From Synechococcus sp. Tobar12-5m-g (GTDB lineage Bacteria; Cyanobacteriota; Cyanobacteriia; PCC-6307; Cyanobiaceae), in NCBI RefSeq assembly GCF_024345415.1, contig NZ_JAGQBB010000007.1, positions 57,572 to 121,571 on the forward strand: 64,000 nucleotides of DNA, read 5' to 3'. The position numbers were made by a program, and so were the translations under genes. This document shows positions 49,582 to 58,111 of this stretch, piece by piece. The notes beneath the pieces were generated by a model that worked only from the letters and a program-made list of their open reading frames with translations, was not told the origin of the DNA and made no database searches. How positions within the stretch are numbered: the first letter of the stretch is position 1; each line of letters begins with the position of its first letter.

Positions 49582-51021
49582 GTGACGGTGCGGGTACGCC
49601 TGGCTCCCAGCCCCACCGGCACCCTGCACATCGGCACCGCCCGCACGGCGGTGTTCAACTGGTTGTTCGCGCGCCACCACGGCGGAGCGTTCCTGCTTCG
49701 CATCGAGGACACCGACCGGGAGCGCTCCAAGCCGGAGTTCACCGCCAACATCCTTGATGGGCTCAGCTGGCTCGGGCTGGGCTGGGACGGCGAGCCGGTG
49801 ATCCAGAGCGAGCGGCTCGACGCCCATCGCGCCGCCATCTCCCAGTTGCTGGCCAGCGGCCACGCCTACCGCTGCTACATGGTCGAGGCGGAACTCGAGG
49901 CCATGCGCCAGGAGCAGAAAGAGGCCCATGCCGCCCCGCGCCACAACAACGCCCACCGTGATCTGAGCCCCGCCCAGGAGCGGGCCTTCCAGGCTGAGGG
50001 CCGCGAGGCGGTGATCCGCTTCCGCATCGACGACGAGGCCACGATCGGCTGGAGCGATCTGGTGCGGGGAGGGATGCGCTGGAGCGGCGCTGATCTTGGT
50101 GGTGACATGGTGATCGCCCGTCGGGCTCCGGCCCCGGCGATCGGTGACCCGCTCTACAACCTCGTTGTGGTGGTCGACGATGCCGCCATGGCAATCAGCC
50201 ATGTGATCCGCGGCGAAGACCACATCGCCAACACCGCCAAGCAGCTCCTCCTCTACGACGCCCTGGGGCTGCCGGTGCCGGTGTTCGCCCACACGCCCCT
50301 GATCCTCAACTCCGAGGGCCGCAAACTCTCCAAGCGGGATGGGGTCACCTCCGTCGCCGATTTCCGCGAGCTGGGCTACACCGCCGAGGCCCTGGTCAAC
50401 TACATGACCCTGCTGGGCTGGTCGCCGCCCGAGGGCATGGGCGAGCGCTTCAGCCTGGCCGAAGCGGCGGCGGCGTTCGATTTCGAGCGGGTGAACCGGG
50501 CCAGCGCCCGCTTCGACTGGGACAAGCTCAACTGGCTCAACAGCCAGGTGCTGCACGGGCGGAGCCCGGCCGAGCTGGGCCGGGAGCTGGTGCCGCTCTG
50601 GCAGGCCGAGGGCTGGCCTAAGGCCGGACAGAACCCCAGCTGGACCGAAGACCTGGCCGCCCTGCTGGGGCCGTCCCTGGTGACCCTCAAGGACGGCATC
50701 GAGCAAGCCAGGCCCTTCTTTGGGTGGCCCGGCTTCGATGGGGCCGCCGAAGCCCAGCTGGCCAAAGGAGAAGCGCGCGCCGCCCTTGCGGCCCTGCTGG
50801 AGCGGTTGCCGGGTCATGAGCAACCCCTCACCCCCGAAACCGCCCAGGAGCTGCTGGCCGCCAGCGCCGCCGCCGCAGAGGTCAAGAAAGGAGTGGTGAT
50901 GAAAAGCCTGAGGGCCGCCCTGCTCGGCAGCCTGCAGGGGCCCGATCTGGTCGCCACCTGGCGGCTGCTGCACGGCAGCGGCGAAGACCGCTCACGGCTC
51001 GAGCGCAGCCTCAGCCTCTGA
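49582..51021 (+). CDS. gltX: Glutamyl-tRNA synthetase
   Basis: Class I synthetase charging tRNA-Glu for translation and for tetrapyrrole synthesis through HemA. The 479 residues have [20 protein letters not shown] (HIGH box), [12 protein letters not shown] and KLSKRDG (KMSKS box), plus a helical anticodon-binding C-terminus. GTG 49582 lies after AAGGAG. It overlaps the convergent antiporter gene by 30 bases. Confidence 0.97.
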   Translation: MTVRVRLAPSPTGTLHIGTARTAVFNWLFARHHGGAFLLRIEDTDRERSKPEFTANILDGLSWLGLGWDGEPVIQSERLDAHRAAISQLLASGHAYRCYMVEAELEAMRQEQKEAHAAPRHNNAHRDLSPAQERAFQAEGREAVIRFRIDDEATIGWSDLVRGGMRWSGADLGGDMVIARRAPAPAIGDPLYNLVVVVDDAAMAISHVIRGEDHIANTAKQLLLYDALGLPVPVFAHTPLILNSEGRKLSKRDGVTSVADFRELGYTAEALVNYMTLLGWSPPEGMGERFSLAEAAAAFDFERVNRASARFDWDKLNWLNSQVLHGRSPAELGRELVPLWQAEGWPKAGQNPSWTEDLAALLGPSLVTLKDGIEQARPFFGWPGFDGAAEAQLAKGEARAALAALLERLPGHEQPLTPETAQELLAASAAAAEVKKGVVMKSLRAALLGSLQGPDLVATWRLLHGSGEDRSRLERSLSL

Positions 51022-52230
51022 GTCAGCCTCCGGGCCGCTGACCAGTCCAAGCCAGCGGGCCAGGGGGGCGGCGGTGAGCCCCTGGATTCCCACCGTCATC
51101 AGGATGGTCAGGAACACCAGCCCCTGGAGCTGGCTGGCGCCCGGCACCCCCGCCTCATCCAGCCGCAGAGCGAACAGGCTGGCCACCGCGGCGGTCACGA
51201 TTCCCCGCGGCGCCAGCCAGGCCAGCAGCACCTTCTGGGCGGTGCTGAGCGGCAACCCGGCGGTGGCGAGCAGCATCGCCAGCGGGCGCACCACCAGCAT
51301 CAGCACCAGCACGCAGGCCACGCCGCCCAGGCCGAGTGGGCTCAGGTCCCCCCAGGACAGATCGGCGGCCAGCAGTGGAAAAAGAATGCTGATCGCCAAC
51401 TGGGCCAGCTGACGGATCAGCGCATCAAGCTGGGCCGGATCGGCCGCATCGCGGCGGCCCACCATCCAACCGGCCGCCACCGCCGCCGGCAGGCCCGACT
51501 CGGGCAGCAGCACCTCGCAGCCGGTGAACATCAGGAAGAGAATGCCGAGGCTGAGCTGCAAGCGCAGACCGCTGCTCGGATCCACCGGCAGGCGTCGCAG
51601 CAGCTCGGTGAGCAGCCAGCCCGCGCTGGCCCCGATCAGCACCCCACCGCCTAGGCGCAGGACCAGATCAAGGCCCAGTTCCCGCCAGCCGTGCAGACCC
51701 CCCAGCACCAGCTCCAGCAGGAGCAGGGCGAGCACGGCACCGAACGGCTCCAGCACCAGCCCTTCCCCCTCCAGCACCTCCCCGAGGGGGGGCGCCAGCC
51801 GCATCTGCTGCACCAGCGGCGTGACCACGGTGGGACCGGTGCCGAGCACAATCGCGCTGAACACCGCCGCCAGGGGCCAGTCCAGGCCCGCCAGCCAATG
51901 GGCGGCGGCCAGGGCGGCCGGCAGGGCCAGGGCCAGGCGCACCACCACGATGCGCAGCACCGCCAGCCGCGACACCTCCCCGGGCAGGCTCAGCTTGAGG
52001 CCGCCATCGAAGAGCACCAGGCTGACCAGCAGCCCCACGACGGTTTCGAGCCCGCTGCCCAGCTGGAGCGGATTGACCAAGGCGAAGCCGGAGCGGCCGA
52101 TCACCAGGCCGGCGGCGAGCAGCAGCACCACCGACGGCAGGCCCGTGATTACCGCCGCCAGCTGGGCCAGTGCCCCGGCAAAGACGGTGATGCCCCAGAG
52201 AAGCTGCAGCCGCTCGGGAGCATCGGTCAT
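50992..52230 (-). CDS. Cation:proton antiporter (CPA1/NhaP-like)
   Basis: A 412-residue integral membrane protein with 11-12 TM helices. LVLFDGGLKLSLP and AIVLGTGPTVVTPLVQQMRL resemble the ion-binding helices of CPA1 exchangers; WLAPRGIVTAAVASLFALRL is a typical C-terminal helix. The C-terminus is a short acidic tail. It likely exchanges Na+ or K+ for H+. ATG 52230 is chosen. Confidence 0.88.
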   Translation of the reverse strand: MTDAPERLQLLWGITVFAGALAQLAAVITGLPSVVLLLAAGLVIGRSGFALVNPLQLGSGLETVVGLLVSLVLFDGGLKLSLPGEVSRLAVLRIVVVRLALALPAALAAAHWLAGLDWPLAAVFSAIVLGTGPTVVTPLVQQMRLAPPLGEVLEGEGLVLEPFGAVLALLLLELVLGGLHGWRELGLDLVLRLGGGVLIGASAGWLLTELLRRLPVDPSSGLRLQLSLGILFLMFTGCEVLLPESGLPAAVAAGWMVGRRDAADPAQLDALIRQLAQLAISILFPLLAADLSWGDLSPLGLGGVACVLVLMLVVRPLAMLLATAGLPLSTAQKVLLAWLAPRGIVTAAVASLFALRLDEAGVPGASQLQGLVFLTILMTVGIQGLTAAPLARWLGLVSGPEADSEAEAALEP

Positions 52231-52238
52231 GGGCAGGG

Positions 52239-52481
52239 TCACTCCTCGATCGAGCCGTACTGGGGTTCGATCCGGATGGCGCTCACGGCGCTGGGCCGAA
52301 GCACCAGGTATTCGCCGTCGAGGTCGCCGATCGGCACGTTGATGAAGGCGTCGGTCGGACCGGCGTTCAGCACGCCGCCGTACCACTGCTGAAAGGCCTC
52401 GAGGCTGGCGAAGTGAACCAGCTCCTTCTGGCCACCGATCAGAAGCAGATGGATGGCGTAGCGGCGGGGCTGTCGGGCCAT
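52239..52481 (-). CDS. Conserved hypothetical small protein upstream of antiporter
   Basis: 80 residues, soluble, mixed alpha/beta: RYAIHLLLIGGQKELVHFAS, then FQQWYGGVLNAGPTDAFINV and EYLVLRPSAVSAIRIEPQ. It looks like a compact single-domain cyanobacterial protein of unknown function. It ends 8 bases before the antiporter start, so it is probably in the same operon. Divergent from polA. Confidence 0.72.
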   Translation of the reverse strand: MARQPRRYAIHLLLIGGQKELVHFASLEAFQQWYGGVLNAGPTDAFINVPIGDLDGEYLVLRPSAVSAIRIEPQYGSIEE

Positions 52482-52534
52482 GGCAGCGGCGGATACCGGC
52501 TCACAATGGCCCCGATGGTGGCAGGCTGGGGGGA

Positions 52535-55500
52535 ATGGAGCTAGCCCCCCCCCCAGCAGCCACTGTTTCCTCGGATCCATCCAGCCAATCCGGGCAGAGC
52601 GAGCGGCCGCTGCTGCTGCTGGTTGATGGCCATTCCCTGGCCTTCCGCAGTTTCTATGCCTTCGCCAAGGGGGGCGACGGCGGCCTGGCCACCAAGGAGG
52701 GGGTGCCCACCAGCGTCACCTATGGATTTCTGAAGGCGCTGCTGGAAAACGTGAAGGGCTTGTCACCCCAGGGGGTGGTGATCGCCTTCGACACGGCCGG
52801 GCCCACCTTCCGCCACGACGCCGACGCCACCTACAAGGCCCACCGCGACGAAGCCCCCGAGCACTTCTTCACCGACCTGGCCAACCTGCAGCAGATCCTC
52901 TCCGAGGCCATGGATCTGCCCCTGTGCATGGCGCCGGGCTACGAAGCCGACGACGTGCTCGGCACCCTGGCCAACCGGGCCGCCAACGGGGGCTGGCGGG
53001 TGCGGATCCTCTCCGGTGACCGCGATCTGTTCCAGCTGGTCGACGACGGGCGCGACATCGCCGTGCTCTACATGGGCGGCGGCCCCTACGCCAGGAATTC
53101 GGGTCCGACCGTGATCCGGCGTGAGGGGGTGATCGCCAAGCTGGGCGTCACCCCCGAAGAAGTGGTGGACCTCAAGGCCCTGACCGGCGACGCGAGTGAC
53201 AACATCCCGGGCGTGAAGGGGGTGGGCCCGAAGACTGCCATCAGCCTGCTCCAGGCCCACGGCGATCTCGATGGCATCTACGGGGCGCTTGATCAACAGA
53301 AGGGGGCCCTGAGGGCGAAGCTCGAAACCGACCGCCAGAAGGCCTACCACTCGCGGATGCTGGCCGAGATCCTGATCGACATCCCGCTGCCGAGCGAGCC
53401 ACGGCTGGCGCTGGGGAGCGTGGATGGCGGGGCCTTGGAGCGGCGGCTCCAGGAGCTTGAGCTGCACAGCCTGGCGCGGCAGTTGGGAGCGTTCGAGCGG
53501 GTGTTTTCCGCCGATCACACCCCGCGCCCTCAGGCCCCGGAACCGGCCACCCCAGCGCCTGAGGCTGGGGAGGAGCCCACTGCTGACCTCACGCCTGGGC
53601 CCACCTCGGAGCCCGAGCAGGGGGCCAGGCCAGCACTCTGTCCCCAGATCATCTCCACCGCGTCGCAGCTGGAAGCCCTGGTGGCGCGGCTCTGGGCGGC
53701 CACCGATTCGTCCACCGATCCGGCCGCCCCAGTGGCCTTCGACACCGAGACCACCTCGCTCAACCCGTTCAAGGCGGAATTGGTGGGCCTGGGCCTGTGC
53801 TGGGGCGAGGGGCTCGCTGATCTGGCCTACATCCCGATCGGCCACCAGCCGCCCATGGCCGCCGATCTGCTGAGCGAGCCGCCCTCGCCCCCCGAACAAC
53901 TGCCCCTGGAGACGGTGCTGGCGGCCCTGGCCCCCTGGCTGGCGAGCCCTGCCCACCCCAAGGCGCTGCAGAACGCCAAATACGACCGGCTGATCCTGCT
54001 GCGCCACGGCCTGGCCCTGGGCGGCGTGGTGATGGACACCCTCCTGGCCGACTACCTGCGGGACGCCAACGCCAGGCATGGCCTCGACGCCATGGCGGAG
54101 CGGGAATTCGGCTTCGTGCCAACCGCCTTCAGCGAGCTGGTCGCCAAGGGCGACACGTTCGCCTCGGTGCCGATCGCGGCGGCGGCGCTCTACTGCGCCA
54201 TGGACGTGCACCTGACCCGCAGGCTCTCGGCGCTGCTGGCGGCGGAACTGGCGGCGATGGGGCCCCAGCTGAGCACCCTGCTCAAGGATGTGGAATTACC
54301 CCTGGAGCCGGTGCTGGCCCTCATGGAGGCCACGGGCATCCGCATCGACACCGCCTACCTGGCGGAGCTGAGCCTGGAACTGGGGGACCAGCTGCTGCGG
54401 CTCGACCAGGAGGCCAAGGCGGCCGCCGGGGTCGACTTCAATCTGGCCTCCCCCAAGCAACTGGGGGAGTTGCTGTTCGACACCCTCGGGCTGGATCGCA
54501 AGAAATCGAGGAAGACCAAAACTGGCTGGAGCACCGATGCCGCCGTGCTCGAGAAGCTCGAAGACGACCACCCGGTGGTGCCCCTGGTGCTGGAACACCG
54601 GATTCTGAGCAAGCTCAAGAGCACCTATGTGGACGCGCTGCCGCTGCTGGTGGAGCCGGAAACGGGGCGGGTGCACACCGATTTCAACCAGGCGGTGACC
54701 GCCACCGGGCGGCTGTCGAGCAGCAACCCGAATCTTCAGAACATTCCAATCCGCACGGTGTTCAGCCGCCGGATCCGCAAGGCCTTCCTGCCCCAGGAGG
54801 GCTGGAGCCTGATCAGCGCCGACTACTCCCAGATCGAGCTGCGCATCCTCACCCACCTCTCCGGCGAGGAAGTGCTGGTGCAGGCCTACAACGACGGCGA
54901 CGACGTGCACGCGCTCACGGCCCGGCTGCTGCTCGACAAAGACACGGTGACCCCAGAGGAGCGGCGCCTGGGCAAGACGATCAACTTCGGCGTGATCTAC
55001 GGCATGGGCGCCCAGCGGCTGGCCCGGGAAACCGATCTCAGCGGCGCCCAGGCCAAGGAGTTCCTGAGCAAGTACAAGCAGCGCTACCCGAAGGTGTTCG
55101 CCTTCCTGGAACTGCAGGAGCGGCTGGCCCTCAGCCGCGGCTACGTGGAGACGATCCTGGGCCGGCGGCGCCCCTTCCCGTTCGATCCCAACGGGCTCGG
55201 GCGGCTGCTCGGCAAGGACCCGCTGGAGATCGAGCTGGACGTGGCCCGCCGGGCCGGCATGGAGGCCCAGCAGCTGCGGGCGGCGGCCAACGCGCCGATC
55301 CAGGGTTCCTCGGCCGACATCATCAAGCTGGCGATGGTTCGGCTGCACCACGAGTTGGAAGCCGAGGCTCTGCCAGCGCGGCTGCTGCTGCAGGTGCACG
55401 ATGAACTGGTGCTGGAGGCCGCCCCCGAGGCTCTTGAGGCTGTGCGCGCGCAGGTGAAGGCGGTGATGGAGAGCGCCGTGACACTCAAGGTGCCCCTGCT

Positions 55501-55543
55501 GGTGGAGACGGGAGTGGGGCCGAACTGGATGGAGGCGAAGTGA
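52535..55543 (+). CDS. polA: DNA polymerase I
   Basis: A 1002-residue three-domain enzyme for Okazaki processing and repair. 5'-3' nuclease about 25-330 (LLLVDGHSLAFRSFYAF, GYEADDVLG, TGDASDNIPGVKGVGPKTA). Pro/Glu-rich linker about 330-370. 3'-5' exonuclease about 395-600 with FDTETTSLNP and YCAMDVHLT, so proofreading residues are kept. Polymerase about 620-1002 with SADYSQIELRIL, RRLGKTINFGVIYGMGAQRL and LQVHDELVLE. Codons 4-8 contain a C10 run. Confidence 0.97.
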   Translation: MELAPPPAATVSSDPSSQSGQSERPLLLLVDGHSLAFRSFYAFAKGGDGGLATKEGVPTSVTYGFLKALLENVKGLSPQGVVIAFDTAGPTFRHDADATYKAHRDEAPEHFFTDLANLQQILSEAMDLPLCMAPGYEADDVLGTLANRAANGGWRVRILSGDRDLFQLVDDGRDIAVLYMGGGPYARNSGPTVIRREGVIAKLGVTPEEVVDLKALTGDASDNIPGVKGVGPKTAISLLQAHGDLDGIYGALDQQKGALRAKLETDRQKAYHSRMLAEILIDIPLPSEPRLALGSVDGGALERRLQELELHSLARQLGAFERVFSADHTPRPQAPEPATPAPEAGEEPTADLTPGPTSEPEQGARPALCPQIISTASQLEALVARLWAATDSSTDPAAPVAFDTETTSLNPFKAELVGLGLCWGEGLADLAYIPIGHQPPMAADLLSEPPSPPEQLPLETVLAALAPWLASPAHPKALQNAKYDRLILLRHGLALGGVVMDTLLADYLRDANARHGLDAMAEREFGFVPTAFSELVAKGDTFASVPIAAAALYCAMDVHLTRRLSALLAAELAAMGPQLSTLLKDVELPLEPVLALMEATGIRIDTAYLAELSLELGDQLLRLDQEAKAAAGVDFNLASPKQLGELLFDTLGLDRKKSRKTKTGWSTDAAVLEKLEDDHPVVPLVLEHRILSKLKSTYVDALPLLVEPETGRVHTDFNQAVTATGRLSSSNPNLQNIPIRTVFSRRIRKAFLPQEGWSLISADYSQIELRILTHLSGEEVLVQAYNDGDDVHALTARLLLDKDTVTPEERRLGKTINFGVIYGMGAQRLARETDLSGAQAKEFLSKYKQRYPKVFAFLELQERLALSRGYVETILGRRRPFPFDPNGLGRLLGKDPLEIELDVARRAGMEAQQLRAAANAPIQGSSADIIKLAMVRLHHELEAEALPARLLLQVHDELVLEAAPEALEAVRAQVKAVMESAVTLKVPLLVETGVGPNWMEAK
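52545..52554 (+). repeat. C10 homopolymer at the start of polA
   Basis: Ten C in a row span codons 4-8 (Ala-Pro-Pro-Pro) of polA. Loss or gain of one base would shift the frame before the nuclease domain. Confidence 0.9.
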
Positions 55544-55546
55544 GGG

Positions 55547-55885
55547 CTACGTCACCCGTTGCCAGATCCAGCGGGCATCGCGCTGGAGTTCCCGGGCCAT
55601 CCGCTGACCAGAGGCCATCAGGGTGTCCAGTTCGACGGGCGTCAGCACCAAGGCATCACAACAGAGCGGCAGTTGCTCCAGGGGCCAGGGCAGCAACCTG
55701 CCGTGCTGGGGGCCCTCGGCGGCGGCATCGATCAGCAGCAGATCCAGATCACTGCCCACCCCGGCGGTGCCGCGGCCATAACTGCCGAAGACGGCCACCC
55801 GTTGCAGGGAGGGATGGACCTGGCCCTGGCGCTCCGCCCAATCGGACACCTCACGCAGCACCTCGGCCGCATCAGGCCAGCGCAT
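55547..55885 (-). CDS. MNT-type nucleotidyltransferase (HEPN/MNT pair)
   Basis: About 112 residues. The minimal nucleotidyltransferase motif VFGSYGRGTAGVGSDLDLLL (near residue 34) has the G-S and D-x-D residues. MNT partners neutralise HEPN toxins, in some systems by AMPylating them. ATG 55885 overlaps the HEPN stop by 14 bases; ATG 55915 would add ten residues. It is convergent with polA, with 3 bases between the stops. Confidence 0.87.
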   Translation of the reverse strand: MRWPDAAEVLREVSDWAERQGQVHPSLQRVAVFGSYGRGTAGVGSDLDLLLIDAAAEGPQHGRLLPWPLEQLPLCCDALVLTPVELDTLMASGQRMARELQRDARWIWQRVT

Positions 55886-56273
55886 CACGGATTGCGTCAA
55901 CAAGCGAACGGGCATGGCGAAAGGCGTCGTCGCTCTGCAAACGCCCGAAATGGTCGGTGGGGGCGCCATCCGGAAGGCTATCGGGATAGCGGGTGGGGAT
56001 GTAGAGGGCGTCGAGGATCCGCAGGCGATCTTCCAGATCGGATACAGCCTGGGTCAGGGCTTCTCGATCCGGAGAAGGCAGATCACGGAAGGCCCGGCCG
56101 AGGCCATGGCCCCAGGTCTGCTGACCACGCTGCAAATGCAAGGCCTTGAGCGCCTTTTCCACCGCCTGATGGCAAGCAAAACAGGCCCATTCGTGGTGGC
56201 CGGCCTCGGCGCTGACCCGGGCCAGACCGAGATCGGCCAGGGACTGGTGTATCCAGTCGGCGGAACGGTTCAT
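55872..56273 (-). CDS. HEPN domain protein (HEPN/MNT pair)
   Basis: 133 residues, all helical, with the HEPN pattern HEWACFACHQAVEKALKALH (residues 30-49) and RGQQTWGH, which has the R-x6-H spacing of HEPN RNases, though this may be coincidental. The C-terminus DHFGRLQSDDAFRHARSLVD is typical of this subfamily. Together with the MNT gene it forms a likely type VII-like toxin-antitoxin module. ATG 56273 is chosen. Confidence 0.87.
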   Translation of the reverse strand: MNRSADWIHQSLADLGLARVSAEAGHHEWACFACHQAVEKALKALHLQRGQQTWGHGLGRAFRDLPSPDREALTQAVSDLEDRLRILDALYIPTRYPDSLPDGAPTDHFGRLQSDDAFRHARSLVDAIRDALA

Positions 56274-56374
56274 CCAGACGGGCAACGAGCCGAAAACCGA
56301 GGATGGCACCGGCACAGGGCATCAGCCAGCCCAGCCGGGCGCCTTAAGGTACTTCATCGAGCAACTCCTGCAGT

Positions 56375-57559
56375 ATGGATGAGCGGCAGCGTTCCGATTG
56401 GGCACGCTCCCTGAGCAATCCAGAGGCCTTCGCGAACGAGCAAGCCTGTTTTCGCCCGGTCTGGACGGTGCTCTGCCTCACCACCGACATTCCCAACGAC
56501 AACGATTGGATTCGTTGCCGTCTTGGCGGGAGCTCCGTCTTCGTTCAGCGCTTCGGCACCACGATCAGGGGTTTTGAAAATGTGTGCCGTCATCGTTTCC
56601 ATCCGATTCGCACCAAGGCGAAGGGATCGGGGCTGGTGCGCTGCGCTTTCCACCACTGGGTGTACAACCAGGCGGGGGAAGCGGTGGGCATTCCCCAGTG
56701 CAAGAAGCTCTTCGGGGTGACACCCAGGGAGCTGGGCGCGAGGCTTGAGGAGATCGAGATCGCCACCTGCGGGTTCCTCATCTTCGGCCGTTTCTGCCGC
56801 CAGATCACTGCCGGGACTGGCGCCGCCAGAGCGGATGAATCCCTAGAGGAGTATCTCGCCGAAGCCTGGCCGATCCTGCAGGCGATCGGCCAGGTGACCA
56901 TCCCGCCTCACACGGCATGCAGCTCCGTGAGAGCGAACTGGAAGCTCCTCTATGAGCTCACCCTGGAGGAATACCATCTGTTTGCGGTGCATCCCTCCAC
57001 CTTCCGGATGCTCTTTTCCGTTCATCCCTCCAGTTTCGGCAAGGCCGGCTATCTGGATCCCGACCATGCCCATTACCCGCGATTCGGGCGCCACAGTGCT
57101 TTTTTCTACAAGGGCCAGCCTGGTGATCTAAGGGAGATGGCCGAGAGCTGCCAGGCGGGCACCTACCGCCCCGGGGGCTATCGCATTCTGCAGATCTTTC
57201 CGAACCTGCTGGTCAACCACTACCGGGTGTTGCAGAGCTGGTATGTATCGATCACCCAGTATGTTCCCGAGGCCCACGATCGCACCACCGTGCGCAGCTG
57301 GTATTTTCCAGCCCCCTTTCCGATCGATGACCGATCCTGGCTTCACCGCGTTGTGCGCCAGATCACGGAGCCGTGGCTGCCGTTCTTTGTGGGCCCGAGT
57401 CTGCGCCGAATCACCGGGGAAGACCATGCCGTCTGTGAAACGATGCAGCCGATCGCCGGGCTGATCACCGAAGCGCCGATCCTCGGTGGTGAGGAACAGC
57501 GGATCGGCTGGTTCCGAGAGGCCTACGGGGATGCTCTGCTGGCGGTGAGCAATCCATGA
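56375..57559 (+). CDS. Rieske [2Fe-2S] non-heme iron oxygenase, alpha subunit-like
   Basis: 394 residues. The Rieske site is VCRHRFHPIRTKAKGSG plus RCAFHHW (C-x-H...C-x2-H, about residues 69-91). The mononuclear iron site is ELTLEEYHLFAVHPSTF (E/D-x2-H-x4-H, about 192-208). These enzymes hydroxylate or demethylate aromatic or quaternary-amine substrates. No reductase gene is adjacent, so a general ferredoxin would supply electrons. Substrate unknown. Confidence 0.88.
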   Translation: MDERQRSDWARSLSNPEAFANEQACFRPVWTVLCLTTDIPNDNDWIRCRLGGSSVFVQRFGTTIRGFENVCRHRFHPIRTKAKGSGLVRCAFHHWVYNQAGEAVGIPQCKKLFGVTPRELGARLEEIEIATCGFLIFGRFCRQITAGTGAARADESLEEYLAEAWPILQAIGQVTIPPHTACSSVRANWKLLYELTLEEYHLFAVHPSTFRMLFSVHPSSFGKAGYLDPDHAHYPRFGRHSAFFYKGQPGDLREMAESCQAGTYRPGGYRILQIFPNLLVNHYRVLQSWYVSITQYVPEAHDRTTVRSWYFPAPFPIDDRSWLHRVVRQITEPWLPFFVGPSLRRITGEDHAVCETMQPIAGLITEAPILGGEEQRIGWFREAYGDALLAVSNP

Positions 57560-57634
57560 TCAGAAGCTGGCGGGAGGGCGCCGAAAAAGCCGAAACCTGC
57601 GCAAGGATTGACCGATCTCTGAGCACGGCGCGGC

Positions 57635-58096
57635 ATGCAGGCAGGCAATGGAGACCCCGGGGAGAACCGCGGCGCTGAGCGCAAGCCCCGCCAGCGCAGC
57701 CGCCGGCGGGAGCTGTTCTGCCCGGCCCATCCGGAGCAAAAGCTGCTGGGCAACGGCAAAAAGTACTTCCTGCACCTGCTCACCTCCGAGCAGCTCAAGC
57801 AGCGGGGCATGCCCGATGGCAAGGCCCGTCTGGTGATCAATGCCTTTCCGGTGCTGGTGCTCAGCAACGAATGGATCGAGGAGCTGTTCTGCGCCGATTG
57901 CGGCTCCAGCCACTGGTGCCACGTGGTGCGCCTCGATTCGGTGAACCACACCGTGCGCTGGGCGCCCCGCGACCTCTGGCAGCAGGTGGCCCACGTGGAT
58001 CCGGTCGGCGGCAACCCCAGCGTGAGCCAGTTCACGGCCCGGCAAGCCCGCCGCCACAGCCGCAAGCGCAGTGACGGCAAATCCTGGTTTGGCTGA
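57635..58096 (+). CDS. Conserved hypothetical protein with zinc-finger-like Cys/His
   Basis: 153 residues with a very basic N-terminus (residues 10-26) and a basic tail (ARRHSRKRSDGKS). It has FCPAHPEQ near residue 28 and LFCADCGSSHWCHVV near 84-98, a Cys/His set that could hold zinc. The layout suggests nucleic-acid or ribosome association. Seen only as a cyanobacterial-style unknown. It is convergent with the sugar transferase. Confidence 0.72.
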   Translation: MQAGNGDPGENRGAERKPRQRSRRRELFCPAHPEQKLLGNGKKYFLHLLTSEQLKQRGMPDGKARLVINAFPVLVLSNEWIEELFCADCGSSHWCHVVRLDSVNHTVRWAPRDLWQQVAHVDPVGGNPSVSQFTARQARRHSRKRSDGKSWFG

Positions 58097-58111
58097 CAAA
58101 GCCTGGACGGT

